Position numbers and translations under genes: made by a program
Notes under the pieces: model-generated
Databases searched by the model: none
The model's input: the letters and a program-made list of their open reading frames with translations, nothing else
What the model was told of the DNA's origin: nothing
Shown: positions 43,561-52,963 of the stretch, in pieces
Numbering within the stretch: position 1 is the stretch's first letter
How the letters are laid out: each line of letters begins with the position of its first letter
DNA from: UBA12202 sp049595035
GTDB taxonomy: Bacteria; Pseudomonadota; Alphaproteobacteria; Puniceispirillales; UBA1172
Direction: 5' to 3'
Assembly (NCBI GenBank): GCA_049595035.1
Contig: JBMYKD010000008.1
Coordinates: 1-64,000 of the forward strand
Length of the DNA: 64,000 nucleotides

Positions 43561-45307
43561 TCAAAGGATTGCAATTGATAGGTTGCGGCAGGCCATGGCA
43601 AGGGCAGATATAGATGCCTATCTGATCCCCCGTGGTGATGCTTTTTCAGGTGAGGAAGTTCAGCTTTGTGATGAAAGGCTGGCATGGATAAGTGGGTTCA
43701 CGGGTTCGGCCGGACTAGCCATTGTTACCATGGATGAAGCCGTGTTGTTTAGTGATGGCCGATATACGATCCAGATGCAGAACCAGACCAATGAAACCTG
43801 GCAATGTAAGGTAATGCCCGGGGAAACACCATCTGGATGGATAGCGGCGCATCTGAATGGCAGGCAGGTGGGATTTGATCCCATGCTGATGACAATGGCT
43901 GATCATCAGAAGCTAAAAACAGCACTGGTAGATAAGAATATCACCCTTGTTGGTATCGCCGAAAATCTGATTGATCAGATATGGATAGATCGGCCGCACC
44001 CCCTTATCACTGCACCATGGGATGTTGATCCGTCCTATTATGGCCAGACCAGAACGGCTAAAATGAAAGCCGTCATTTCTGCCATGGCTGATGCTGGTGC
44101 TGATCAGTTATTGATCTGTGATCCCACCGAACTGGCATGGCTGCTTAATATTCGGGCGGCTGATCTTAGCCATACGCCTGTCATGCTGGCCTTTGCCATA
44201 TTATCACATGATGGCAAGGTGACTCTATTCTATGATGCTGACGCCCCTCTACCGATTGATCAAAGCCAGATACGGATTGTCCCCGCCAAAGAGTTGATAC
44301 CATATCTTGAGCAGTGCAAAGATTTATCTGTCTGGCTTGATCCGGCACAGACACCGATAGCACTGGCCGATGCCCTTACCCTTGGCGGGGCCAATATCAT
44401 AAAAACAGGGCATCCGCTTCAGATGATGAAAGCGGTCAAGAATAGCGTGGAACAGGACGGGTTCCGATCCGCGCATTGCCGTGATGCGGTAGCCATGATC
44501 CGTTTTCTGGCATGGATAGATGCCGAAGCACCTATCCGGGTTATCACGGAAATTGAGGCTAGTGACAAGTTGCAATTTTTCCGCCAGCAGGTTGATGGTT
44601 ATCTGGGGGATAGTTTCGGGGCAATCTCTGCCAGTGGTGAACACGGTGCTATTGTCCATTATCGCGCCACCAGAGAAAGCAACGCACCGCTTCAACGGAA
44701 TAATCTCTATCTTATTGATTCAGGTGGCCAGTATCATGACGCCACCACTGATATCACCCGCTGCATTGTTATTGGTGCGCCTGATCAGGATATGGTGTTT
44801 TGCTATACGCATGTGCTGAAAGCGCATATCGCACTGGATAGGCAAATCTTTCCAAAAGGCACAACAGGCATTCAGCTTGATGCTATCACACGACAGCCCA
44901 TGTGGAATGTCGGGCTGGATTATGCCCATGGCACAGGCCATGGCGTGGGATGCGCCTTAAGTGTTCATGAAGGCCCGGTCAGCCTTTCTCCTCGCAGTGG
45001 TAAAGCTCTGCATGAAGGTATGGTGCTATCGAATGAACCGGGATATTACCGCGATGGGTGTTTTGGCATTCGGCTTGAGAATCTGGTTATTGTTGTTGCT
45101 AAAGACAATAATATGCTTGGCTTTGAACATGTCACATGGGTGCCATTTGATCGCCGTCTGATTGATCTCACCCTGCTTTCGCCGACTGAGCGGGAATGGC
45201 TTAATCAGTATCATCAGGATATCAGGGATAAAATCATGCCAGCAATCAAGGGTCTGGGTGATGCTGGGGTGTTAGACTGGCTGATGGCACAGACGGCCCC
45301 ATTATAA
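43553..45307 (+). CDS. pepP: Xaa-Pro aminopeptidase (M24B)
   Basis: This enzyme cleaves N-terminal residues before proline. The 584-residue product has the three-domain eukaryotic-like form common in alphaproteobacteria, roughly 150 residues longer than E. coli PepP. The C-terminal metallopeptidase domain has every metal ligand pattern: LIDSGGQYHDATTDITR (two Asp), HGTGHGVG (His), LSNEPGYY (Glu) and GIRLENLVIV (Glu). The start at 43553 (MTDQRIAID) is chosen over 43538 because GGAG lies 6 bases upstream. It is convergent with ligA, 8 bases apart. Confidence 0.93.
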   Translation: MTDQRIAIDRLRQAMARADIDAYLIPRGDAFSGEEVQLCDERLAWISGFTGSAGLAIVTMDEAVLFSDGRYTIQMQNQTNETWQCKVMPGETPSGWIAAHLNGRQVGFDPMLMTMADHQKLKTALVDKNITLVGIAENLIDQIWIDRPHPLITAPWDVDPSYYGQTRTAKMKAVISAMADAGADQLLICDPTELAWLLNIRAADLSHTPVMLAFAILSHDGKVTLFYDADAPLPIDQSQIRIVPAKELIPYLEQCKDLSVWLDPAQTPIALADALTLGGANIIKTGHPLQMMKAVKNSVEQDGFRSAHCRDAVAMIRFLAWIDAEAPIRVITEIEASDKLQFFRQQVDGYLGDSFGAISASGEHGAIVHYRATRESNAPLQRNNLYLIDSGGQYHDATTDITRCIVIGAPDQDMVFCYTHVLKAHIALDRQIFPKGTTGIQLDAITRQPMWNVGLDYAHGTGHGVGCALSVHEGPVSLSPRSGKALHEGMVLSNEPGYYRDGCFGIRLENLVIVVAKDNNMLGFEHVTWVPFDRRLIDLTLLSPTEREWLNQYHQDIRDKIMPAIKGLGDAGVLDWLMAQTAPL

Positions 45308-45315
45308 TCGCCTGA

Positions 45316-47391
45316 TCATGTTTTGGTCATATTGATCCAGCTATCTTCATCCAGAATAGTCACCCCTAATGCTTCGGCTTTCCGTGCCTTGCTTCCGGCA
45401 TCTGCACCAATGACCACATAATCGGTTTTTGCCGATACTGATCCGGCGACCTTTGCCCCAAGCAATTCGGCTTTGGCTTTCGCTTCAGCTCGGCTCATGC
45501 TGGTAAGCGTACCAGTAAAAACAACTGTCTTTCCGGTCACCGGACTGTCTGATGCAATGGCTTCAGGCGGGATAGGGTGAACAACATCCAACAGCCGTTT
45601 TATCGCATCCTGATTATGGCTGTCAGAAAAAAACCGTACAATATCATGGGCAACACTATCACCAATCTGGTCTATGCCGGTTAATATTTGCCATGCTTCG
45701 CTCATTTGATCCTGTGCGGCCTCGGCGGTGGTGATCAGGTGATCCAATGTGCCAAAATGCCTTGCCAGCAATAAACTGGTTGCCTGTCCAATTTGGCGAA
45801 TCCCCAACCCATAGATGAGTCGTTCAAGTGGAATATTCCGGCGTTGTTCAATAGCAGAAAGCAGATTTTTGACGGATAATTCCCCCCAGCCATCGCGTCC
45901 AGAAAGGGTGTCACGATACTGCCCCAGATGAAAAATATCAGCGGGCTCATTAAGCATACCATCCTGATGCAGCTCTTCGATAATGCGTGCGCCCAGTCCT
46001 TCTATATCAAACGCATCGCGGCTAACGAAATGCTTGAGCCGTTCAAGCAATTGCGCGGGGCATGATAACTGTCCGGTACAACGGCGCACGGCTTCCCCAT
46101 CGGGGCGGATGGCGGGTGACCCGCATGAAGGGCATCGATCAGGAAAGACGAAAGGGGTTTCGTCACCGTTACGGGCATGCACGTCAACCGACAGCACTTG
46201 CGGGATAACATCACCAGCTCTTTGAATCTGTACCAGGTCACCGATACGGATATCCTTATCCTTGATATAATCTTCATTGTGAAGCGTAGCATTAGAAACA
46301 ACAACGCCGCCGACCGTGACGGGGGTTAGGCGCGCAACAGGGGTCAATGCCCCTGTCCGACCCACCTGAATATCGATATCAGTGATATGGGTTTGTGCCT
46401 TTTCCGCCGGGAACTTATGGGCGATAGCCCAGCGGGGAGAACGGCTAACCTGACCAAGCCGGTTCTGAAAATCAAGCTGATCGACTTTATAGACAACGCC
46501 ATCAATGTCATAATCCAGATCAGCCCGAATACTGCTGATATATTGATAATGCTCAAGGGCAGAAGCCATATTCGGGGTTATGGCAGAATGGGGATTAATA
46601 ACAAATCCCCATGTTTTCAGCAGATTGAGATATTCATGATGACTGCTGACCGTCCATGCGCTCATTTCGCCGGCGGCATAAGCAAAAAAACGCAATGCTC
46701 TTTTGGCGGTTATGGTCGGGTCTTTCTGGCGCAGTGAGCCGGCGGCAGCATTACGCGGATTTGCAAAGATTTTGCCATTTGCCTTTTGCTGATTTTCATT
46801 AAGGGCAAAAAAATCTGCCTTTGTCATAAAAATCTCACCACGAATTTCTGCTACCGATAATGTGCAGTGGGTCAGATGTTCCGGAATATCGGAAATGGTG
46901 CGGATATTTGCTGTTACGTCTTCTCCTTCTATTCCGTCCCCACGGGTAACACCGGCAACCAGCTGGCCATTTTCATAACGCAGGGATATGGATAATCCAT
47001 CAATTTTAGGTTCAACCGAATAGGCGATATCCTGTTCGGCTGGCAGATTGAGAAACCGCTTTACCCGCTGATCAAAATCCATGGCGTCATTGTCATCAAA
47101 AGCATTGGAAAGCGATAGCATCGGCATATGATGGCGGTATTTGCCAAATTGTGTTGATGGTGTTGCCCCAACGGTCAGGGATGGGCTGTTAAGCCGGATC
47201 AGATGAGGAAAAGCCGCTTCAATATCCATGTTGCGTCGCATTAACGCATCAAAGGCCGCATCGCTAATTTCCGGCGCATCATCACGGTGGTATTTCTGGT
47301 TATGATAGGTGATGGCAAGGGCAAGCCGGTCAAGTTCGTTGATGGCGTCTGTTTCTGTCAAGTCGGCAACGGCAATATGCTCGGTTTCCAT
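45316..47391 (-). CDS. ligA: NAD-dependent DNA ligase
   Basis: LigA seals nicks during replication and repair using NAD. The 691-residue product has the Ia domain, the adenylation motif EPKIDGLSIS with Lys129, an OB fold with GDLVQIQRAGDVIPQVL, the zinc finger CPSCGSPAIRPDG ... CTGQLSCPAQ, helix-hairpin-helix repeats (GLGIRQIG), and a C-terminal BRCT domain (VTGKTVVFTGTLTSM). The start at 47391 lies one base after the recN stop; the frame is open to 47433 inside recN but not expected. It is the last gene of the leftward division cluster. Confidence 0.96.
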   Translation of the reverse strand: METEHIAVADLTETDAINELDRLALAITYHNQKYHRDDAPEISDAAFDALMRRNMDIEAAFPHLIRLNSPSLTVGATPSTQFGKYRHHMPMLSLSNAFDDNDAMDFDQRVKRFLNLPAEQDIAYSVEPKIDGLSISLRYENGQLVAGVTRGDGIEGEDVTANIRTISDIPEHLTHCTLSVAEIRGEIFMTKADFFALNENQQKANGKIFANPRNAAAGSLRQKDPTITAKRALRFFAYAAGEMSAWTVSSHHEYLNLLKTWGFVINPHSAITPNMASALEHYQYISSIRADLDYDIDGVVYKVDQLDFQNRLGQVSRSPRWAIAHKFPAEKAQTHITDIDIQVGRTGALTPVARLTPVTVGGVVVSNATLHNEDYIKDKDIRIGDLVQIQRAGDVIPQVLSVDVHARNGDETPFVFPDRCPSCGSPAIRPDGEAVRRCTGQLSCPAQLLERLKHFVSRDAFDIEGLGARIIEELHQDGMLNEPADIFHLGQYRDTLSGRDGWGELSVKNLLSAIEQRRNIPLERLIYGLGIRQIGQATSLLLARHFGTLDHLITTAEAAQDQMSEAWQILTGIDQIGDSVAHDIVRFFSDSHNQDAIKRLLDVVHPIPPEAIASDSPVTGKTVVFTGTLTSMSRAEAKAKAELLGAKVAGSVSAKTDYVVIGADAGSKARKAEALGVTILDEDSWINMTKT

Positions 47392-47392
47392 C

Positions 47393-49051
47393 TTATCCCT
47401 CAAGCAATCTGATGGCGGCGGCGCGGGCTTCACTTGTGATGGTTTCGCCAGCTAGCATCCGGCTGACTTCATTTATGCGTTCATCCTGATCAAGAATGGC
47501 AGTGGAAGAAATAGTGCCTTGTCCGGCTACGGATTTGCTGATCTGATAATGATGATGGCCACGGGCGGCAACTTGTGGTGAATGGGTGATAACAATAGAT
47601 TGCATCTGTTCGCCTAACCGTGCCAGCCGGGTGCCAACTGCATTTGCAACAGCACCGCCAACGCCTGCATCCACTTCATCAAAAATCAGCGTGACCGGCG
47701 CATTGGTATCAGCAAGCACAACCTTTAGTGCCAGCAGGAAACGCGCTAGTTCACCGCCTGATGCAATCTGATCAATCGGTGCCAGATTCATCCCCGGATT
47801 AGTGCTGGCTTCAAACCGGATAGCATCACCACCATGACGTTGATATTGTTGTTCGGGCAGGGGCGTAATTGATGTTCGGAACTCGGCCTGTTCCAGTTTT
47901 AAAGGCGGCAATTCAGCCATGATCATAGCATCCAGCCGGTTTGCCGCCGCATATCGGGATTGGCTTAATGCATCCCGCGCCTGATGATAACGTCTTTCTG
48001 CTTCTGTCATGGTTGCTGCCAGCGTGGTCAAGTCGCCGCCACTATCTTCCAGTGCGGCTAATTGCTGATGCAGCTGGTCACGTTTCTGGTGAAGCTGGTC
48101 AGCATCTATCCCATGTTTACGGGCAAGCTGGCGTAAGGCATATAGCCGGTCATCGACCAGTTCGATACGTTTCGGGTCGCCTTCCAGATTGGCCTGGGCA
48201 ACAGCAAGCGCATGCTTGACTTCGCTAAGTTCGGCTTCTGTTCGCTGTAAGGCCTGATCAAGATCAGTGGTAAGATGTCCGGCAACATCAGTTATGCGGG
48301 TGATGGCGCGGCCAGCTTGTGCTATCTGGTTAATCGCCCCATCTTCACCATCTATCAGGGCTTCTGCCGTATGTAGGGATTCAGCAATGCGCGTGATATT
48401 GGATAGCAGATCACGTTCTTCCATCAAACGGCTTTCTTCATCAGCTTCCGGAGCAAGATGATCCAGTTCTGTGACGGCTTCTTTCAGCCATGCGGCGTTA
48501 TCTTCGCTTTCCTTGCGGCTGGCAAGGGCGGTTTCATAAGCCTTTTTCGCCAATATCCAATTGTCCCAGTGATCGGCACAATCAGCGCAAAGATGATCAT
48601 GGCTGGCAAATTGATCAAGCAATTGCCTGTGGGTAGCCTGATCCAGAAGGCCGCGGCCTTCAAATTGTCCCTGTATTTCTATCAGCAGATCACCAACCTG
48701 CCGCATGATATTTAAACTAACAGGCGTGTCATTGATCAATGCCGTGGATTTTCCATCCCGCAATCGTCTGCGCATGATAATCTCACCTTCTGCTTCAATG
48801 CCATTTTCATCTAGCATATGCCAGATGGGATGCTGTTCTTCTGGTGTAAAGATGGCGGTGACTTCGGCTGTTGGGCTTTCAGCCCCGATCAATCCAAAAT
48901 TGGCACGGCTACCAAGAGCAAGCCCTAGGGCATCAAGCAGAATGGATTTACCAGCCCCGGTTTCACCCGTCAGAACCGTTAAGCCGGATTGGAATTCCAG
49001 ATCAAGCGTCTTGATGAGAACGACATTACGAACAGCCAGTAAAGTCAGCAT
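47393..49051 (-). CDS. recN: DNA repair protein RecN
   Basis: RecN is an SMC-like ATPase in double-strand break repair. The 552-residue product has Walker A GETGAGKS (about 30-37), SRANFG, QFEGRGLLDQATHRQLLD, a long central coiled coil, and the C-terminal LAPIDQIASGGELARFLLALK signature and VTLIFDEVDAGVGG Walker B. It lies 3 bases after bamD and one base before ligA, the standard bamD-recN-ligA order. Confidence 0.96.
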   Translation of the reverse strand: MLTLLAVRNVVLIKTLDLEFQSGLTVLTGETGAGKSILLDALGLALGSRANFGLIGAESPTAEVTAIFTPEEQHPIWHMLDENGIEAEGEIIMRRRLRDGKSTALINDTPVSLNIMRQVGDLLIEIQGQFEGRGLLDQATHRQLLDQFASHDHLCADCADHWDNWILAKKAYETALASRKESEDNAAWLKEAVTELDHLAPEADEESRLMEERDLLSNITRIAESLHTAEALIDGEDGAINQIAQAGRAITRITDVAGHLTTDLDQALQRTEAELSEVKHALAVAQANLEGDPKRIELVDDRLYALRQLARKHGIDADQLHQKRDQLHQQLAALEDSGGDLTTLAATMTEAERRYHQARDALSQSRYAAANRLDAMIMAELPPLKLEQAEFRTSITPLPEQQYQRHGGDAIRFEASTNPGMNLAPIDQIASGGELARFLLALKVVLADTNAPVTLIFDEVDAGVGGAVANAVGTRLARLGEQMQSIVITHSPQVAARGHHHYQISKSVAGQGTISSTAILDQDERINEVSRMLAGETITSEARAAAIRLLEG

Positions 49052-49054
49052 AAA

Positions 49055-49876
49055 TCAAAACCAGGAGGTCGCCCGACCAAAAAGGGATTGCAGAACAGAT
49101 GGATCATAATCCCTAGTCGGGTCTTCGATTAGCAATGCCATCCGTTCTGTCCAGATAGAGTCAGGAAAGTTATATTGTAATACAGCGGCAGAACGTTCGG
49201 CTTCGTTATCAATGCCTAATGCCAGATAGCCTTCGACCATACGATAAAGGGCTTCGGGCACCTGATTGGTTGTTTCATAAGTGGTGATCACTTTGTTAAA
49301 CCGCCGGAGTGCGGCATCATAATAGCCGGATTTAAGATAGAAACGCCCAACAGCCATTTCCTTACCGGCCAGATGGCTTAGGGTCAGATCAACTTTCAAT
49401 TTGGCATCTCTTGCATAACTGCTATTGGGGAACCGCCGGATTAACGCTTCAAACGCTTCTTTGGCCGATACTGTCATGCTGGCATCACGTTCCACATCAA
49501 CAATCTGTTCATAATAGGACTGGCCACGCAGAAAATAGGCATAATCAATATTTGGATGGGCAGGGTTCAGTTCGATAAACCGGTTCAATGCAGCAATTGC
49601 CGCCGGATAATCATTATTTTCATATAATGCCCATGCCGCCATTAATTGTGCCTGAGCAGACCATTCGGAATAAGGATGCTGTCTTTCCACTTCATCGAAA
49701 AGCGGGGCGGCTTTTTCGACGTCGCCAGCAAGGGCAAGATCAAGGGCTTCATTATAAATATCTTCAACAGGGCGTTCGATTTGCACCAGCTCGTCATTGC
49801 CGCCAGAACATGCTGTTAACATGGCCATACCTGCCATGCAGAAAAGCGTTACCCATTTCACCAGTAGATGATGCAA
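49055..49876 (-). CDS. bamD: Outer-membrane assembly lipoprotein BamD
   Basis: BamD is the essential lipoprotein partner of BamA. The 273-residue precursor has lipobox MLTAC with Cys23 and five TPR-like repeats (DIYNEALDLALAGDVEKAAPLFDEV, AALNRFIELNPAHPNIDYAY and others as shorter segments). The start is a TTG at 49876, chosen because GGAGACAGGG lies just upstream; a GTG at 49861 would still give a signal peptide but has no ribosome site. It follows lpxC, with a 93-base gap. Confidence 0.94.
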   Translation of the reverse strand: MHHLLVKWVTLFCMAGMAMLTACSGGNDELVQIERPVEDIYNEALDLALAGDVEKAAPLFDEVERQHPYSEWSAQAQLMAAWALYENNDYPAAIAALNRFIELNPAHPNIDYAYFLRGQSYYEQIVDVERDASMTVSAKEAFEALIRRFPNSSYARDAKLKVDLTLSHLAGKEMAVGRFYLKSGYYDAALRRFNKVITTYETTNQVPEALYRMVEGYLALGIDNEAERSAAVLQYNFPDSIWTERMALLIEDPTRDYDPSVLQSLFGRATSWF

Positions 49877-49969
49877 ACCCTGTCTCCATTCATTTTATGC
49901 TGAATATATATTATGCTGATGCTCAACGCAATCAAAGTACATTCATCACCTTTTCAGATAAAAATCCGT

Positions 49970-50872
49970 TCAGGCAACTTTGTCTTCGGTGTCATTGCAT
50001 TCCTTGCTGGTGACAATCGCATAATTGCTATCATTGCGAAATAATGCCTTTAGCAATTCGGAATTAATGCGGTGCCCCGGCCGGGATGCTGTCATATGTC
50101 CGATAATGCCTAGCCCTGCCAGTCGGAGATCACCCAGACAATCCAGCGTTTTATGGCGGACAAATTCATCAGTGAAACGCAACGGCGTTTCATTCAGCAT
50201 CTGGCCATCTTTAACAACAATGGCATTATCCAGTGAACCGCCAATGGCATAACCTGCGGCTCGCATCTGTGACACATCTTTATAAAGACAGAATGTGCGT
50301 GCGGCAGATAGCTCATTCATAAAACTATCATCATCATGAACATAAAAATATTGTGAAGCCCCGATAAAAGGATCACTAAAATCAATTTTAGTGGAAATAT
50401 GCAAGACTGAGGATGGTGTCAGGGTGGAAATGGCTTCATTCAGTTCGACGGAAATAGGCTTGAGTACTTTAATGTAGCGGCGATCTTCGGACTGGTCTTT
50501 GATGCCTGCTTCGGTGATCATCTGGCAATAACGATCTGAGCTTCCATCAAATGCAGGCAGTTCGGGGCCGGAAACATCAACATAGGCATTATCAATACCA
50601 AGTCCGGCAAATGCCGCCATTAAATGTTCTATGGTTCCTATTTCGGCACCATCGCTGTTGCAGATACTGGTATTGAGTGATACATCGCTGACATTTGAAA
50701 TATGGGCAGGGATTGCGGTATCAATTCCGGTTAGATCAGAGCGGTAAAATACAATGCCTGTATTAACCGGAGCAGGGCGGATGGTAATAACTACCAGACG
50801 GGCGGTGTGCAGACCAATGCCGCTTCTTGTGACAGATGTATTTACGGTTTTCTGACGGTCTAACACAGACAT
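49970..50872 (-). CDS. lpxC: UDP-3-O-acyl-N-acetylglucosamine deacetylase
   Basis: LpxC performs the committed step of lipid A synthesis. The 300-residue product has zinc ligands His83 (IEHLMAAF), His240 and Asp244 (HKTLDCLGDL), catalytic Glu82 and the general acid His267 (SRPGHRIN), all in the spacing known from E. coli. AAAGGA precedes the ATG. It follows ftsZ after a hairpin. FtsH, which controls LpxC turnover in E. coli, is encoded in this window; whether the C-terminal degron works here is unknown. Confidence 0.96.
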   Translation of the reverse strand: MSVLDRQKTVNTSVTRSGIGLHTARLVVITIRPAPVNTGIVFYRSDLTGIDTAIPAHISNVSDVSLNTSICNSDGAEIGTIEHLMAAFAGLGIDNAYVDVSGPELPAFDGSSDRYCQMITEAGIKDQSEDRRYIKVLKPISVELNEAISTLTPSSVLHISTKIDFSDPFIGASQYFYVHDDDSFMNELSAARTFCLYKDVSQMRAAGYAIGGSLDNAIVVKDGQMLNETPLRFTDEFVRHKTLDCLGDLRLAGLGIIGHMTASRPGHRINSELLKALFRNDSNYAIVTSKECNDTEDKVA

Positions 50873-50926
50873 AATCCTTTGCTATTACACAATATTATTT
50901 TTTTTCATGTCTGTGGCAAATCACAA

Positions 50927-50958
50927 TTGGTTACCGATTGTTGCAGATCGGTAACCAA
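50927..50958 (-). terminator. Perfect 12-bp inverted repeat between ftsZ and lpxC
   Basis: TTGGTTACCGAT (50927-50938) and ATCGGTAACCAA (50947-50958) are perfectly complementary with an 8-base loop. The hairpin lies 28 bases after the ftsZ stop. No T tract follows on the - strand, so it may be a weak terminator, a processing or stability element that uncouples ftsZ from lpxC, or a protein-binding palindrome. Confidence 0.5.
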
Positions 50959-50986
50959 CTTATATGTGGATCATACCTTTAGATGA

Positions 50987-52819
50987 TTAGTTAGCCTGAC
51001 GACGCAGGAAGGCCGGAATTTCAAGATCGAATTCATCTTTCTGATCTTTCATATCCAGCTCAGGTGCCCTTGTGTTATTAGTTAGGCTGATCTGATCATG
51101 TTGATCAGATAGCTCATCAGTTTTGGTATTTAACTCTTTCTGATCAGCCTGTTCAGACGGGCTGGTTGCAACAGCATGAGTATCTGTTTCATCACCTGAA
51201 CGGAACATGGGTTCAGCCTTTGGCAGGGTGAACGGTTCCACATCGGATATAACAGGTGACTCTGCTTTCTTTTCCTGTTGCTGATGGGATGAAAACAGGC
51301 GTGTGATATGCCGCATCAGGCCAGTGGCTTCTTTTGTTTCTGACAGCTCTTCCGTGGCAATATCGACTGTTCTGCCTAGTGTGAAAGGAACTTCATCATC
51401 GGCCCCTTCACTGGACGCACTTGCCAGAGGTGCCAGTTCTGCTTCTGCTTCTGTTTCTGTTTCACTGGGCTTTGGCTCTTCATCAACAAAATCCATAATG
51501 CTCAGCTGATGGTCACCTGTTCCGGTATCATTGCCGATATCGGATGCTGCTTCTGCTACTGCTTCTGGTATTTCTATTGCTTCTGGGGCGGGTTCTGTTA
51601 TGGCTTCAGGAGTCATATCCATGGCATGGCTATCTGCCAGATGTGATGCCTGCGCTTTGGCCAGAATGGATGGAACAGTCTGTTCTGCTTCAGCCGGAAA
51701 AACAGACGTGGTTTCCGGAATGATTTTTTCAATCACGCCTTCGTTGCGCTTTGTGGCATAAAAAGGCTGTTGGCTATCCTGATGGGTTATGCGGGATGCA
51801 CTTGCTACGGCACTTGTCTGCTGGAATGATGGCGGACGTGCGCTCTGGCTTTCGGCTTCCATGCCGGTCGCTACAACCGATACCCGCATCACGCCTTCCA
51901 TTTTCGGATCAACAATCGCCCCAAAGATGATGATAGCATCATTATCAACTTCCTTGCGGATATGATTGGCCGCTTCATCTGCTTCAAACAATGTCATATC
52001 AGACCCGCCTGTGATATTGATCAGCAAAGCCTGTGCGCCTTTCAGGGTTGTTTCGTCCAGTAGCGGGTTGTGAATGGCTGCCTCAGCAGCATTCGTGGCG
52101 CGGCCTTCGCCTGATGCTTCGCCTGTGCCCATCATGGCTTTGCCCATTTCCGTCATTACTGAACGGATATCGGCAAAATCCAGATTAATCATGCCCGGCT
52201 TGATCATCAGATCAGTCACACCGGATACGCCCTGATGCAGCACATTATCAGCCATGGCAAAAGCATCGGTAAATGTTGTGCGTTCATTGGCCAGCCGGAA
52301 CAGATTCTGATTAGGGATAACAATCAGCGTATCAACATAAGCCTGTAATTCTTCAATGCCCTGATTGGCCAGCCGCATTCTTGGTGTGCCTTCAAACTCG
52401 AATGGTTTTGTAACAACTCCAACGGTAAGGATACCCTGCTCCCTTGCGGCGCGGGCAATAACCGGTGCAGCACCAGTTCCTGTGCCACCACCCATGCCGG
52501 CTGTAATGAACACCATGTGACTATCAGCCAGTTCTGCCATAATCTCATCAAGGCTTTCTTCGGCGGCCAGACGGCCAATTTCCGGCTTTGATCCAGCCCC
52601 CAGGCCTTCTGTATGAAGCCGGCCAAGTTGCATCTTGCGTGAAGCCAGCGACGCTGCCAGTGCCTGTCCATCTGTATTGGCGACAAGAAACTCAACCCCT
52701 TCCAGATTGGCTTCAATCATATTATTGACGGCATTTCCGCCAGCCCCACCAACACCGATCACGGTGATTTTAGGGCGTAATTCCTCAGTCGCGCTGGGGA
52801 TTGATATATTAAGAGTCAT
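50987..52819 (-). CDS. ftsZ: Cell division protein FtsZ with a long C-terminal linker
   Basis: FtsZ is the tubulin-like GTPase that forms the division ring. The start at 52819 (MTLNISIPSATEEL) has AAGGAGA upstream; an extension from 52864 is not expected. The 610-residue product has ITVIGVGGAGGNAV (18-31), the tubulin signature GGGTGTGAAP (110-119), TFTDAFAMAD and SGVTDLMIKPGMINLDF in the GTPase and C-terminal core (to about residue 320). About 270 residues of acidic linker follow. The protein ends with the conserved tail DLEIPAFLRRQ, which binds FtsA and other partners. Linker length far exceeds E. coli (383 residues total) but is typical of alphaproteobacteria. Confidence 0.97.
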   Translation of the reverse strand: MTLNISIPSATEELRPKITVIGVGGAGGNAVNNMIEANLEGVEFLVANTDGQALAASLASRKMQLGRLHTEGLGAGSKPEIGRLAAEESLDEIMAELADSHMVFITAGMGGGTGTGAAPVIARAAREQGILTVGVVTKPFEFEGTPRMRLANQGIEELQAYVDTLIVIPNQNLFRLANERTTFTDAFAMADNVLHQGVSGVTDLMIKPGMINLDFADIRSVMTEMGKAMMGTGEASGEGRATNAAEAAIHNPLLDETTLKGAQALLINITGGSDMTLFEADEAANHIRKEVDNDAIIIFGAIVDPKMEGVMRVSVVATGMEAESQSARPPSFQQTSAVASASRITHQDSQQPFYATKRNEGVIEKIIPETTSVFPAEAEQTVPSILAKAQASHLADSHAMDMTPEAITEPAPEAIEIPEAVAEAASDIGNDTGTGDHQLSIMDFVDEEPKPSETETEAEAELAPLASASSEGADDEVPFTLGRTVDIATEELSETKEATGLMRHITRLFSSHQQQEKKAESPVISDVEPFTLPKAEPMFRSGDETDTHAVATSPSEQADQKELNTKTDELSDQHDQISLTNNTRAPELDMKDQKDEFDLEIPAFLRRQAN

Positions 52820-52963
52820 GGTATGATCTCCTTTTGAGGTTATTGTGCCCTGCATCCATGACATGCTGGCAACAGATTTGGTCAGGGTGATACGCCTGCA
52901 ACACGCATCTGCCGTATTCGGATGACGGATATGTCATGGTCTGACGATGGAAAGAGTGATATC

